Assembly (NCBI GenBank): GCA_017428025.1
Contig: JAFRRO010000061.1
Location: 1 to 32,293 of the forward strand
DNA: 32,293 bases
Origin: Clostridia bacterium
GTDB taxonomy: Bacteria; Bacillota; Clostridia; Christensenellales; CAG-138
Reading direction: 5' to 3'
Shown: positions 14,671 to 22,827 of the stretch, in pieces
Layout: each line of letters starts with the position of its first letter
Position numbering within the stretch: the first letter of the stretch is position 1
The notes under the pieces: generated by a model
Told to the model about the DNA's origin: nothing
What the model saw: the letters and a program-made list of their open reading frames with translations, nothing else
The model's database searches: none
Position numbers and translations under genes: made by a program

Positions 14671-16605
14671 TCACCGTTTCGAATCTATGGTTTCCCCGTT
14701 CACCGTCAGAATTCCCTTCGGATAGATCGCCTCCGTGCCGTCGCAGGACACCCAGAGCGCGTCCTCTCCCGAAAAGCAAATATCCCTGCTGCCGAGCTGT
14801 GCGCACACATGCAGTGGGTTTCCCGTCGGTCGCTTTCCGTCCGCCGCAAAGATCGCGCTGCCATCCTGCAGAAGGCAGCCGTTTTCCGTCCGGTTCGCCG
14901 GAACGCCCATATGGAACAGCATCGCCGCAAGATTGTTCGACGCAGGTATGTCGTCAAACGCTTCCGCCGCCTGCACGGGAGGATGTCCGGATCCGCACAG
15001 GATCAGCTTTTTCGGATCGACCGCATGCAGAAAGCGCTCCGCCGCCGGCGAAAGCCGCTCCGGATACAGCGCAAGCACCGCGTCGTAGACCTGTGTGCCG
15101 TACTGTGCTTTGCCGTCCGCGTTGACGAACAGGCTGCCGTCGTCCGCCGCGTAGGACGGGACGAGGTCGCACAGCATCCGGTCATAGAGTTCGTTTGCTG
15201 TGTCGAGCACCTTCATCAGCCGCGGATTCTCCGGCGTCCAGGGCGGTTCAAGTCCGATCAGCGCCCAGTTGGAAACGGCCTCGAATCCGAACAGGATCAG
15301 CAGACGGCAGTCCGGCTGACAGACCGTATCGTCGAACATCCGCACGCGCGCATCCATCGCCTCGATGCTTTCGAGCAGGCCTCTCGGCTTCAGTTCGAGC
15401 ACGACGCCTTCGTTCGGGCATTCGTAGCCGAGGTAGTGCGTACGACCGCCGCTGCGCAGGTTGTTCCAGGTTTCCGTATAATACGTACCGATGTCGCGCG
15501 TGCCCATCGAGTACCACATGTTGTACCAGAGCGGCGAGCCGAACCGGTGCGCAAGCGCGGTGCGGATCGGCATGATGACCGTCTCGTCCGTCTGCGCAAT
15601 GTCGCGCTTTGCGTTCCACCAGTAAAAGCCGTTCTTGAAAAATTCGAAGTTCTGTTTGTCGACGTGTCCCCACCAGGTCGGATGCACGCCCCAGAACGCG
15701 TCCGGTCCGAGGATTTCCTTAACGGCATCATACATCTCCGTCTCATTCCGCTCGCAGATCTCGCGCAGCAGTTTGAGGTACCGGTCGACCGTCTCGGCGC
15801 CCTTTTCGCCGATAAACAGCAGCGGCAGCGATGCAAGCAGGCTCTCCCCGTACCGCTGCGCGTAGCGCCGCTCCATGGAGGCGGAGTACGATACATGCCG
15901 CAGCTGCAGTGTGTCCGCATACGGATTCGTTTTCGTGATTTTCAGAATCACGTCGTATCCCCACTCGTCGGAAAATACGCCGTTCGCGCCGAGCGTTTTC
16001 GCGTGTGCGACCATTTTACGAAAATACGGAAGGAGCATCGGGTGCGCCAGATCCGGAATCGGCTGCATAAAGCCGATCAGCGCTGCGAGCGCCTCGTCCG
16101 AACGCAGCTCGTCCGAGCGGATCCGGATCGAAAACCCGTCCGCTTCGGGAAGCAGTTCATCGGAAAACCGGTCTATCCTGCGCAGCGATCCGTCCGCCGC
16201 CTTCGCATACACGGCAAACACGGTGTGTTCGCCGTTCTCACCGGTCTTTCTCCAGTAATGCCAGACGGGCTCGTGCGCAACCGTCAGCTCGTGCGCGCCG
16301 GATTCGCCGCAGTACAAGCTGACCAGATACGCCGGATCGCCGGGGTACGCCTGTGCGAACGTGTCCCCCTCGCCGCGGATGCAGCACTCGATGATCGCCT
16401 TGCGACCGTTTTCATGCAGCTGCGCGATCGCGCGTCGGAACGCGTCGGATATCCCGTCTCCGAAAAAGGATTCGTGAATCCATTCCATGCCGATGAAGAT
16501 GCTGCCGATCTGCGTTCGTGCGCACAGATCGTTCACCTTCTGCCGCAGGATCTCCGGACGCAGCGTCTGCTCGTCCCACTTCCAATAGATGACCGAACGA
16601 TTCAT
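14671..16605 (-). CDS. putative glycoside hydrolase, family not assigned (644 aa)
   Basis: A long cytoplasmic protein with barrel-like N-terminal sequence (SVIYWKWDEQTL, IGSIFIGMEWIHESFFGDG), acidic residues at strand ends that could be catalytic (GANGVFSDEWGYDV; LFGFEAVSNW), many Trp/Tyr residues in the middle (HPTWWGHVDKQNFEFF, NGFYWWNAKRD, LWYNMWYSMG), and a C-terminal part with Rossmann-like and beta-sandwich features (LILCGSGHPPVQAAEAF). The style is that of large exo-glycosidases such as GH42 or GH106 relatives, but I cannot place it. Located between the permeases and the GH127-like gene, it is probably a sugar-processing enzyme of the pathway. AAGGA precedes the ATG at 16605. Confidence 0.65.
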   Translation of the reverse strand: MNRSVIYWKWDEQTLRPEILRQKVNDLCARTQIGSIFIGMEWIHESFFGDGISDAFRRAIAQLHENGRKAIIECCIRGEGDTFAQAYPGDPAYLVSLYCGESGAHELTVAHEPVWHYWRKTGENGEHTVFAVYAKAADGSLRRIDRFSDELLPEADGFSIRIRSDELRSDEALAALIGFMQPIPDLAHPMLLPYFRKMVAHAKTLGANGVFSDEWGYDVILKITKTNPYADTLQLRHVSYSASMERRYAQRYGESLLASLPLLFIGEKGAETVDRYLKLLREICERNETEMYDAVKEILGPDAFWGVHPTWWGHVDKQNFEFFKNGFYWWNAKRDIAQTDETVIMPIRTALAHRFGSPLWYNMWYSMGTRDIGTYYTETWNNLRSGGRTHYLGYECPNEGVVLELKPRGLLESIEAMDARVRMFDDTVCQPDCRLLILFGFEAVSNWALIGLEPPWTPENPRLMKVLDTANELYDRMLCDLVPSYAADDGSLFVNADGKAQYGTQVYDAVLALYPERLSPAAERFLHAVDPKKLILCGSGHPPVQAAEAFDDIPASNNLAAMLFHMGVPANRTENGCLLQDGSAIFAADGKRPTGNPLHVCAQLGSRDICFSGEDALWVSCDGTEAIYPKGILTVNGETIDSKR

Positions 16606-16623
16606 TTCCTTCCGATACCCCCG

Positions 16624-17487
16624 TTACTTCGTTGCTCCCGACAGGCCTTCCATGATGACCCGCTGCAAGCTCATGTAGACGACGACCATCGGAAGACTTG
16701 AGAGGATGGCGGCCGCGGCAAACATCGCGTAGTCCGTGGTCGCCTGAGAAAAGATACCCTGATAGATGCCGAGCGCCAGCGTAAAGCGGTTCGGATTCGT
16801 GATCAGGATTTTCGACATCATGTACTCGCCGAACGGCGCGGAAAAGCCGAACAGCGCCAGCAGTCCGATCATCGGCTTCGCGAGCGGCAGGATGATGCGC
16901 GTCACGCATTGCCACCGGCTCGCGCCGTCCAGCATCGCCGCCTCCTCGACGGACCGCGGGATCGTGTCCAGATACCCCTTCATCATGTACGTGCTTCCGG
17001 GGATCGCCGTGCAGGAAAAGATCACGACCAGTCCGAAATACGTATCGAGCAGTCCGAGCATGTTCAGCAGCACGTAATAGGCGACCATCGCCATCGTGCC
17101 GGGGAACATCTGCAGCACCAGAAACGCCATCAAGTACTGCTTTCTGCCCTTGAACCGCATGTGCGACAGCGCATAGGACGTAGGCAGAACAAGCAGGATC
17201 TCACCCGCCGCCGTCAGCGCGCCGACGATCATGGTGTTGAGGTACCACAGCAGAAAGTTTGTCTGCGTGAACAGGCGTTCGAACGCGCCGAGCGAAAACT
17301 TCGTCGGAAAGATCGTATCGATATACAGGCTCTTTTCGGCGTTAAACGCCATCATGACGATGTAGATGACCGGCAGCAGCACAATGAGCGCGACGAAGAT
17401 CAGAAACGCGTACGTGACGATCAGCGAAAGAACGTCAGCGACCGTCAGCTTGCGCTTCGGCAGATGAAAGACTTCCGGTTGTTTCAT
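16624..17487 (-). CDS. MalG/MdxG-type sugar ABC transporter permease
   Basis: ATG 17487 overlaps the stop of the first permease as ATGA with AGGAGG upstream; 287 residues with six membrane helices. The EAA loop that docks the ATPase is clear (EEAAMLDGASRWQCV ... LPLAKP). Motifs SYALSHMRFKGRKQYL and MFPGTMAMVAYYVLLNMLGL closely resemble maltodextrin permeases of Firmicutes. It forms the membrane channel with the MalF/MalC-type partner. No ATPase gene is present in the window, so a shared MsmK-like ATPase elsewhere is likely. Confidence 0.92.
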   Translation of the reverse strand: MKQPEVFHLPKRKLTVADVLSLIVTYAFLIFVALIVLLPVIYIVMMAFNAEKSLYIDTIFPTKFSLGAFERLFTQTNFLLWYLNTMIVGALTAAGEILLVLPTSYALSHMRFKGRKQYLMAFLVLQMFPGTMAMVAYYVLLNMLGLLDTYFGLVVIFSCTAIPGSTYMMKGYLDTIPRSVEEAAMLDGASRWQCVTRIILPLAKPMIGLLALFGFSAPFGEYMMSKILITNPNRFTLALGIYQGIFSQATTDYAMFAAAAILSSLPMVVVYMSLQRVIMEGLSGATK

Positions 17488-18806
17488 GCCAGCATATCCT
17501 CCTCGCTGAACGCGCGCGTTTTGCGCAGATTGATGATGCTGAACGTCGCGATCAGAATGAACAGCACCGTCGAGATCGCCGCGCCGTAGTTGTACTTGTT
17601 GTTGGTGATCGTCAGCTTGAACAGCCATGTAATCAGAATGTCGGTGCTGCCAGCGCTCTGATAGTCGAGGTTCAGCGGTCCGCCGCCCGTGATCAGGTAG
17701 ATCGTGTTGAAGTTGTTGAACGCGCCGGCCACGCTCATGATGAAGATCGGCGAGATCGAGTGCATCAGCAGCGGCAGCGTGATCCGGAAGAAGATCTGGA
17801 TCGACGACGCGCCGTCCAGCACCGCCGCCTCATACACGTCCTTCGAGATGTTGCGGATGATGTTTTCGGACAGCATCATCGGGTACGAGAAGCCGGTCCA
17901 GATGCTGACGATGATCAGCGCGATGCGCGCGGGCGTCACGCTGGTGAGCCAGCGGATGTTGTCCACGCCGAACAGTCCGAGGATCTGGTTGATGAACCCG
18001 TACCCCGTGTCGAACATGCTCTGCAGCACGAGTAGGGTGATGTATCCGGGAATCGCCCACGGCAGAATGTAGATGAACTTGAACACCTTTCTGCCGTGCA
18101 GACGCGGATTGTTCAGAAGGATCGCGATCGTGATGCCGAGCGCGTACGGCAGAACGGACGAACATACCGCCCAGACCGCCGTCCAGCCGAGGATGCCGAA
18201 GTACGTCTTTGCGTACTGCCCGAGCACCAGAAGGTCCTGATAGTTTTTCAGTCCTACCCAGTTCAGAATATGCGCGGGCGGCTGATGCGCGGCGTCGTAA
18301 TCGGTAAAGGACAGGCAGATCGAAAACACGAGCGGCAGCAGGATCACCGCCGCGATCGCCACGACGCCGGGCGCGAGGAACAGCACATGCGCATGCTCGT
18401 GCAGCCACTCGCCCGTCCGCTCTTTGAGCCGGATCGGCGTGTACGACGCGCTGCGGATCTTCAATCCGTTCCGGTAGGTCGACGCGACCGTCCCGATCCA
18501 GAAGATCAGAAATCCCGCAAACACGATGATCGCAAGGATTCCGTACACCATCATGATCAGCGAATGGTCACGCATCTCCGTTTCTCCGAGCGTGATGAGC
18601 CCGCGGATCGCATCCAGTCCCCAGACGCGGAACAGCAGGATCGCCAACGCCTCCGCAAGAACGGACAGCACGCCCGCAAGATAGCTGCGCTGCAGAAAGT
18701 ATCCCGCGCCGCACAGCAACAGCGACAGGGCTGCTTCGCCCCGCGCCGCCCGTCTGTGTGAAGCCGGTACCGTTTGATTCGTTTCCTTTACGCTTTGGTC
18801 CGACAT
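17484..18806 (-). CDS. MalC/MdxF-type sugar ABC transporter permease
   Basis: 440 residues. About 125 N-terminal residues carry extra helices (LSLLLCGAGYFLQRSYLAGV, GLITLGETEMRDHS) that mark the MalC/MdxF/GanP subgroup of Gram-positive maltodextrin and galacto-oligosaccharide permeases. The six core helices follow, with the EAA motif YEAAVLDGASSIQIF. Together with the downstream permease it forms the membrane part of a binding-protein-dependent importer. 27 bases separate it from the binding-protein gene; the Shine-Dalgarno (AAGGGGAAG) is rather far from the ATG. The transport class suggests oligosaccharides rather than monosaccharides. Confidence 0.92.
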   Translation of the reverse strand: MSDQSVKETNQTVPASHRRAARGEAALSLLLCGAGYFLQRSYLAGVLSVLAEALAILLFRVWGLDAIRGLITLGETEMRDHSLIMMVYGILAIIVFAGFLIFWIGTVASTYRNGLKIRSASYTPIRLKERTGEWLHEHAHVLFLAPGVVAIAAVILLPLVFSICLSFTDYDAAHQPPAHILNWVGLKNYQDLLVLGQYAKTYFGILGWTAVWAVCSSVLPYALGITIAILLNNPRLHGRKVFKFIYILPWAIPGYITLLVLQSMFDTGYGFINQILGLFGVDNIRWLTSVTPARIALIIVSIWTGFSYPMMLSENIIRNISKDVYEAAVLDGASSIQIFFRITLPLLMHSISPIFIMSVAGAFNNFNTIYLITGGGPLNLDYQSAGSTDILITWLFKLTITNNKYNYGAAISTVLFILIATFSIINLRKTRAFSEEDMLA

Positions 18807-18833
18807 GGTTCGTTCTTTCTTCCCCTTTGCGGC

Positions 18834-20099
18834 TTATTGATGCAGCAGCTTGATGTTTGCGGCGATATCCTCCTTGACCTTGTGCATCGTCAGGGCGATA
18901 TCCTCACCGTTGATATAGATCGCCGTGGTAGACGCCGTAAGCGGCTCCCATACGGCATTCAGTTCGTTGATCGCGGGCTGCGGATAGCTGTAATCGCACT
19001 GCGCATAGAATCCCTTCAGGCAGTCGTCCTTAAGGATCTCCTCGTTCTCGGAGCAGCCGACCGTCGCCGGGATGCGTCCCGTGACGCGATAGTATTCCAT
19101 CACATACTCGTCCCTGCTCGCGAACGCGAGGAACTTCTTGCTCTCCTCGATGTTCAGACTGAACGAGCTGATCGCCAGTCCGTAACCGCCGCAGAACGTG
19201 ATCGCATGCGCTTCGCTGCCGTCCGGCTGCGGGATCAGCGGGATCGGCGCGACGCCGACGTTGATGCCCGCGTTGCGGAAGTTCGCAAGGTCCCAGCTGC
19301 CGTCGAGAATGACCGCCGCGCGACCGCTCTGGAACTTGCTCTGCATCAGCGTGATCGCGAGGTCCGACGGGATGACTTTGCGGTCCAGCAGGTCCTTGAT
19401 GAAGCCGCATGCCGCAATGGAGCCGTCGTTGTCGATGCCGATGTCGTTCGGGTCGTATGCGCCGTTCGCATCCTTGCCGAAAATGTAGCCGCCGAACGCT
19501 TCGTTGAACGCCCAGGTATAGTACGGATTCGTATAATCGATCAGCAGACCGAACCGCTGATCCTTCGTTTTGATGTCGCCGTCGAAGTGGTTGAAGGATT
19601 CGGCGAACGCAACAAGCTCTTCCCACGTCTCCGGAAACTCGGGCAGAAGATCTTTATTGTACATGAACGCCGTCGTCTCGATGCCGAGCGGAACACCGTA
19701 CAGTCTGCCCTGATACTGCATCAGCTCCTGCGCGCCGGGGATGTACTTCGTCTCCAGCTGCGTCTCCTCCTTGGAGAGTTCCACGAACAGGCCCTGCTCG
19801 ATCGCCTTTGCAAGGTCTCCGCCGCCGCCCTGCACGTATACGTCTCCTCCCTTGCCGAACGGACCGTCCAGCGCGAGCTTGTCCGATGCGGTCAGTCCCG
19901 TGTAGGTGAACACGTGCACCGGTACGCCCGTTTCCTTAGTATAGTCCTTCGCGATGACGTTGAACATGTCCTCCAGATTCTCACCGACCCAAACGGTCAG
20001 CTCGCCTTCCTTCGAAGACCCGTCGCTCTTGCATCCCATCGTCGGGATCAGCATCAGGATCAGAATTGCCGCCAGCAAAACAGATACGTGTTTTTTCAT
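18834..20099 (-). CDS. sugar-binding lipoprotein of the ABC importer
   Basis: ATG 20099 (AAGGAG 6 bases upstream) gives 421 residues with a lipoprotein signal: KKH, hydrophobic core, lipobox PTMGC with Cys at residue 23. The mature part is an extracytoplasmic solute-binding protein of family 1 (ELTVWVGENLEDM, YGVPLGIETTAFMYNKDLLP, WDLANFRNAG), in size and order like MdxE/MalE. It captures the substrate at the cell surface for the two permeases. First gene of the 11-gene operon; upstream lie a -10 box and AraC-type repeats. Many aromatic residues fit a sugar ligand. Confidence 0.92.
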   Translation of the reverse strand: MKKHVSVLLAAILILMLIPTMGCKSDGSSKEGELTVWVGENLEDMFNVIAKDYTKETGVPVHVFTYTGLTASDKLALDGPFGKGGDVYVQGGGGDLAKAIEQGLFVELSKEETQLETKYIPGAQELMQYQGRLYGVPLGIETTAFMYNKDLLPEFPETWEELVAFAESFNHFDGDIKTKDQRFGLLIDYTNPYYTWAFNEAFGGYIFGKDANGAYDPNDIGIDNDGSIAACGFIKDLLDRKVIPSDLAITLMQSKFQSGRAAVILDGSWDLANFRNAGINVGVAPIPLIPQPDGSEAHAITFCGGYGLAISSFSLNIEESKKFLAFASRDEYVMEYYRVTGRIPATVGCSENEEILKDDCLKGFYAQCDYSYPQPAINELNAVWEPLTASTTAIYINGEDIALTMHKVKEDIAANIKLLHQ

Positions 20100-20159
20100 A
20101 TTTTTCTCCTTGATTGCTCGTTTATTCGATCGTTCGACAGTTTCTTCCGCTACAGTATA

Positions 20160-20221
20160 ATTATACGCAGGCGCGACGATCCCTTTATAGCGCTTATCTT
20201 GCATAGAATTAGCATTATCTT
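20160..20221 (-). promoter_or_regulatory. activator-dependent promoter of the operon with 21-bp-spaced direct repeats
   Basis: A perfect -10 TATAAT (minus strand, 20160-20165) has no recognisable -35 17 bases upstream (20183-20188 reads ATAAAG). Just upstream of it the heptamer AAGATAA occurs twice, at 20194-20200 and 20215-20221, exactly 21 bp (two helical turns) apart; a partial third copy is at 20229-20234. This layout is classic for an AraC-family activator dimer touching the -35 region. The adjacent AraC gene is the obvious binder. Confidence 0.6.
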
Positions 20222-20234
20222 TACATCTTTATCT

Positions 20235-20263
20235 AAGAAAAAAGCGCGCCGTTTGCGCGCTTT
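20235..20263 (-). terminator. terminator of the AraC-family gene
   Basis: The 9-bp stem AAAGCGCGC/GCGCGCTTT (20241-20263, minus strand) is followed by a run of T (TTTTTTCTT). It lies 10 bases after the stop codon and separates the regulator from the transport operon. Confidence 0.8.
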
Positions 20264-20273
20264 CAACCGTTCT

Positions 20274-21158
20274 CTACACCTTAAGATACTTTTTTCGCAG
20301 TTCCGTCGGGGTGATTCCCATGATCTGTTTGAAGATGCGCGAAAAATAATTGATATCTAAAAACCCGGTCGCATACGCGATATCCGTCACCGTCCGATTG
20401 GTGGTCAGAAGCAGTTCCTCCGCCTTGCGGATGCGCACCTCGTTTACATAATTAAACACTGTCTTCCCGGTGTACTGCTGGAAGATTTTACAGATATAGT
20501 ATTTGTTGATATGGACGATCTCTACAAGATCATTCAACTGGATCCGCTCCGCGTAGTGCGTGTCCACATATTCAAGCACCGCATTGACCCGCTCGCGGGA
20601 AACGGACGTAGGAAGATTGCGCTGCTCCGCCTCGCGCATTGCGCAGTGGAAGGCGAACAGCTGATACAGAAGCTCGAAAATCAGCGCCTTCAGGTGCAGC
20701 TGATAGGCGATGTCGCGCCGGTCGAAGGAGTCCACGCAGCTGTGGATCAGTGATTGCAGCCCGTTGCTGCCGTCGATCTGTTCGGCAAGCAGCACCCTTC
20801 CTTCGAGCAGCGGCAGAATGAACCGTTCCTCGGAGGAATCGACAAACCGGCTGCGGAACACATCCATATCGATGATCAGACAACGAAGCGTGGCACCGGG
20901 ATCGAACCGGTCGCAGCTGTGCAGCTGGCGCGGATTGATGACCGCGATCTGTCCGCTTTGAATGCGATAGCGCTTACGGTCGATCTCTACCTCGATCCAG
21001 CCGCTTTCCACCGAGATGATCTCCAGACACTCATGCCAATGCAGCGGAAATACGCCTGCACTCGGCGAATGTACGCAGTCATAGTAGAATCCGTTGATTC
21101 CGATATCCTTATTCGGCATCTGCACGATTTCCTGATACAGGGTATATTGCGTTGGCAT
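20274..21158 (-). CDS. AraC-family transcriptional regulator with cupin sensor domain
   Basis: 294 residues. The N-terminal half is a cupin-like sugar-sensing domain (FPLHWHECLEII, IQSGQIAVINPRQLHS). The C-terminal 100 residues hold two helix-turn-helix units (LVEIVHINKYYICKIFQQYTG; VTDIAYATGFLDINYFSRIF, ending MGITPTELRKKY), the AraC/XylS DNA-binding domain. GGAG lies 7 bases before the ATG. It is encoded directly upstream of the binding-protein gene on the same strand but with its own terminator, and the operon promoter has AraC-style repeats and a missing -35, so it is probably the pathway activator responding to the imported sugar. Confidence 0.93.
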   Translation of the reverse strand: MPTQYTLYQEIVQMPNKDIGINGFYYDCVHSPSAGVFPLHWHECLEIISVESGWIEVEIDRKRYRIQSGQIAVINPRQLHSCDRFDPGATLRCLIIDMDVFRSRFVDSSEERFILPLLEGRVLLAEQIDGSNGLQSLIHSCVDSFDRRDIAYQLHLKALIFELLYQLFAFHCAMREAEQRNLPTSVSRERVNAVLEYVDTHYAERIQLNDLVEIVHINKYYICKIFQQYTGKTVFNYVNEVRIRKAEELLLTTNRTVTDIAYATGFLDINYFSRIFKQIMGITPTELRKKYLKV

Positions 21159-21258
21159 GTTTTTTCTCCGAAAACTACAATTTCATCCTACTTTTTCGCA
21201 ACAATCGCATAGTCCGTCCATTCCATCTACAGTATTATTATTTATGTAAGTATCCTGC

Positions 21259-22806
21259 ATGATCTTGCCTGACATCAGTATATCACAGTTTTACGCAAAT
21301 GCAATGGGAAATCGCGGAAGGAGTGAGCGTCGCATCGAAGCATACTATCAGATCTTCGTCCCCTCCTTCGCGGACTCGAACGGCGACGGCATCGGGGATC
21401 TCAACGGAATTCTCTCCAGGCTGGACTATTTGGAAAATCTTGGCATCCGAGGCATCTGGCTGTCTCCGATCCATCCGTCGCCCTCGTGCCACAAATACGA
21501 CGTGATCGATTATTACGGCGTCGATTCCGCGTTCGGGACGATCGAGGATGCCAAGGCGCTCTTTGCGGCATGTCACGCGCGAAATATCCGGGTGCTGCTC
21601 GACCTTGTACTGAACTGCACCTCCGACCGGCATCCGGCGTTTTTGAAAGCACTGCGCGATCCCGCCTCGGAGAAACGCAGATGGTACCTCTTCGCGGACG
21701 CCCCGCAGGCGGCGCAGCTCGACCCGCAGGCAACCTGGAACGGGCTTCCGTCCCGACATACGGCGCCGAACGGCGACCGGTATCTGGGCATCTACCATGC
21801 GTGCATGCCGGATCTGAACTTTGACGAGCCGACCCTGCGCGAGGAATGTCTGCGCATCGCTTCCTATTGGCTGCGGCTCGGTGCGAACGGATTCAGGCTC
21901 GACTCCGCCATGCACCTGTACCACCCCTCCAAGGTGGCGGCAGGCACGGCGTACCACGAAAAGAACATCGCCTGGTGGAAGGCATTCCGCGCGCATTGCC
22001 GCGCGATCCGACCGGATTGTCTTCTCGTCGGCGAGATTTGGGCGGAAAGCGAGGTTCGCGCGCCGTATTTTGCGGCGATCGACAGCTCCTTTCACTTTTA
22101 TCTCGGCGATCGGATCCGCCGTCTGATCGACGGAACATGCACGGCGGACAGCTTTTCGGCATATCTGACGGAAACGTATCGCAGGTTTATGTCGGTCGAT
22201 CCCTCCAGTATCGACGCGCCGTTTCTGAGCAATCACGATATGCTGCGCTACGCCGAACAGACCGGCTGGGACAAAGCGCTGCTGAAGCTGTCCGCCGCCA
22301 TATACCTGACGCTGCCGGGCATGCCGTTTGTCTATTACGGAGAGGAGCTCGGACTCGCGCCAATGCCGGGCGACCCGCTCGCGGACGACAGTCATGAAGG
22401 ACTGTGGCGCGCACGCACCGCGTTTCCGTTCGGGCAGGGGCAATGCGCCGCCCGCTTTGCGCACGGGTACAGCAGCGATCCGCCGGAAGCTCAGGAGCGC
22501 GATCCGGACTCGATGCTGCACTTCTACCGCACGCTCATCCGCCTGCGCAGCCGCATCGCACCGATCCGTGACGGACACTTCTCACCGCTTCCCGCGCCGG
22601 AAGGCGTGCTTGCCTACCGCATGCACACCGAAACCGACGCCGCGCTGATCTATCACAACCTTTCGGATGCGCCGATTTCGATCGCAGCCGAAACCGCATT
22701 CGTCACGGACCCGATGACGGACCGGCCGCCGCAGCGCGGCACAACACACAATAGTTGGATCCTGCCGTCCAAACACAGCATGATCTGCTATAATACCAAA
22801 CCATAA
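21259..22806 (+). CDS. GH13 alpha-amylase-family enzyme, cytoplasmic
   Basis: Up to 515 residues from ATG 21259; ATG 21304 is an equally possible start and neither has a Shine-Dalgarno. The only good site (AAGGAG at 21318-21323) is followed in frame by no standard start codon, and the GH13 domain begins right there (RRIEAYYQIFVPSFADSNG). No signal peptide. The catalytic triad is complete: Asp215 (GFRLDSAMHLY), Glu259 (LVGEIWAE), Asp327 (FLSNHDMLRYA). A neopullulanase/cyclomaltodextrinase- or alpha-glucosidase-type role on imported alpha-glucans is likely. It is divergent from the AraC gene and heads the plus-strand cluster. Confidence 0.88.
   Translation: MILPDISISQFYANAMGNRGRSERRIEAYYQIFVPSFADSNGDGIGDLNGILSRLDYLENLGIRGIWLSPIHPSPSCHKYDVIDYYGVDSAFGTIEDAKALFAACHARNIRVLLDLVLNCTSDRHPAFLKALRDPASEKRRWYLFADAPQAAQLDPQATWNGLPSRHTAPNGDRYLGIYHACMPDLNFDEPTLREECLRIASYWLRLGANGFRLDSAMHLYHPSKVAAGTAYHEKNIAWWKAFRAHCRAIRPDCLLVGEIWAESEVRAPYFAAIDSSFHFYLGDRIRRLIDGTCTADSFSAYLTETYRRFMSVDPSSIDAPFLSNHDMLRYAEQTGWDKALLKLSAAIYLTLPGMPFVYYGEELGLAPMPGDPLADDSHEGLWRARTAFPFGQGQCAARFAHGYSSDPPEAQERDPDSMLHFYRTLIRLRSRIAPIRDGHFSPLPAPEGVLAYRMHTETDAALIYHNLSDAPISIAAETAFVTDPMTDRPPQRGTTHNSWILPSKHSMICYNTKP
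21277..21304 (-). promoter_or_regulatory. possible promoter of the AraC-family gene
   Basis: On the minus strand TTGCAT (21299-21304) and TATACT (21277-21282) are 16 bases apart, with a TG one base before the -10 (extended -10). It would give a leader of about 115 bases and lies across the uncertain start of the divergent GH13 gene. Confidence 0.35.
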
Positions 22807-22827
22807 ACACAATGGAGGAACACAGGG

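Noticed and set aside
20241..20263. Possible catabolite (cre) site TGAAAGCGCGCAAA
   Set aside because: Two consensus positions mismatch and the sequence is fully explained as the stem of the AraC-gene terminator.
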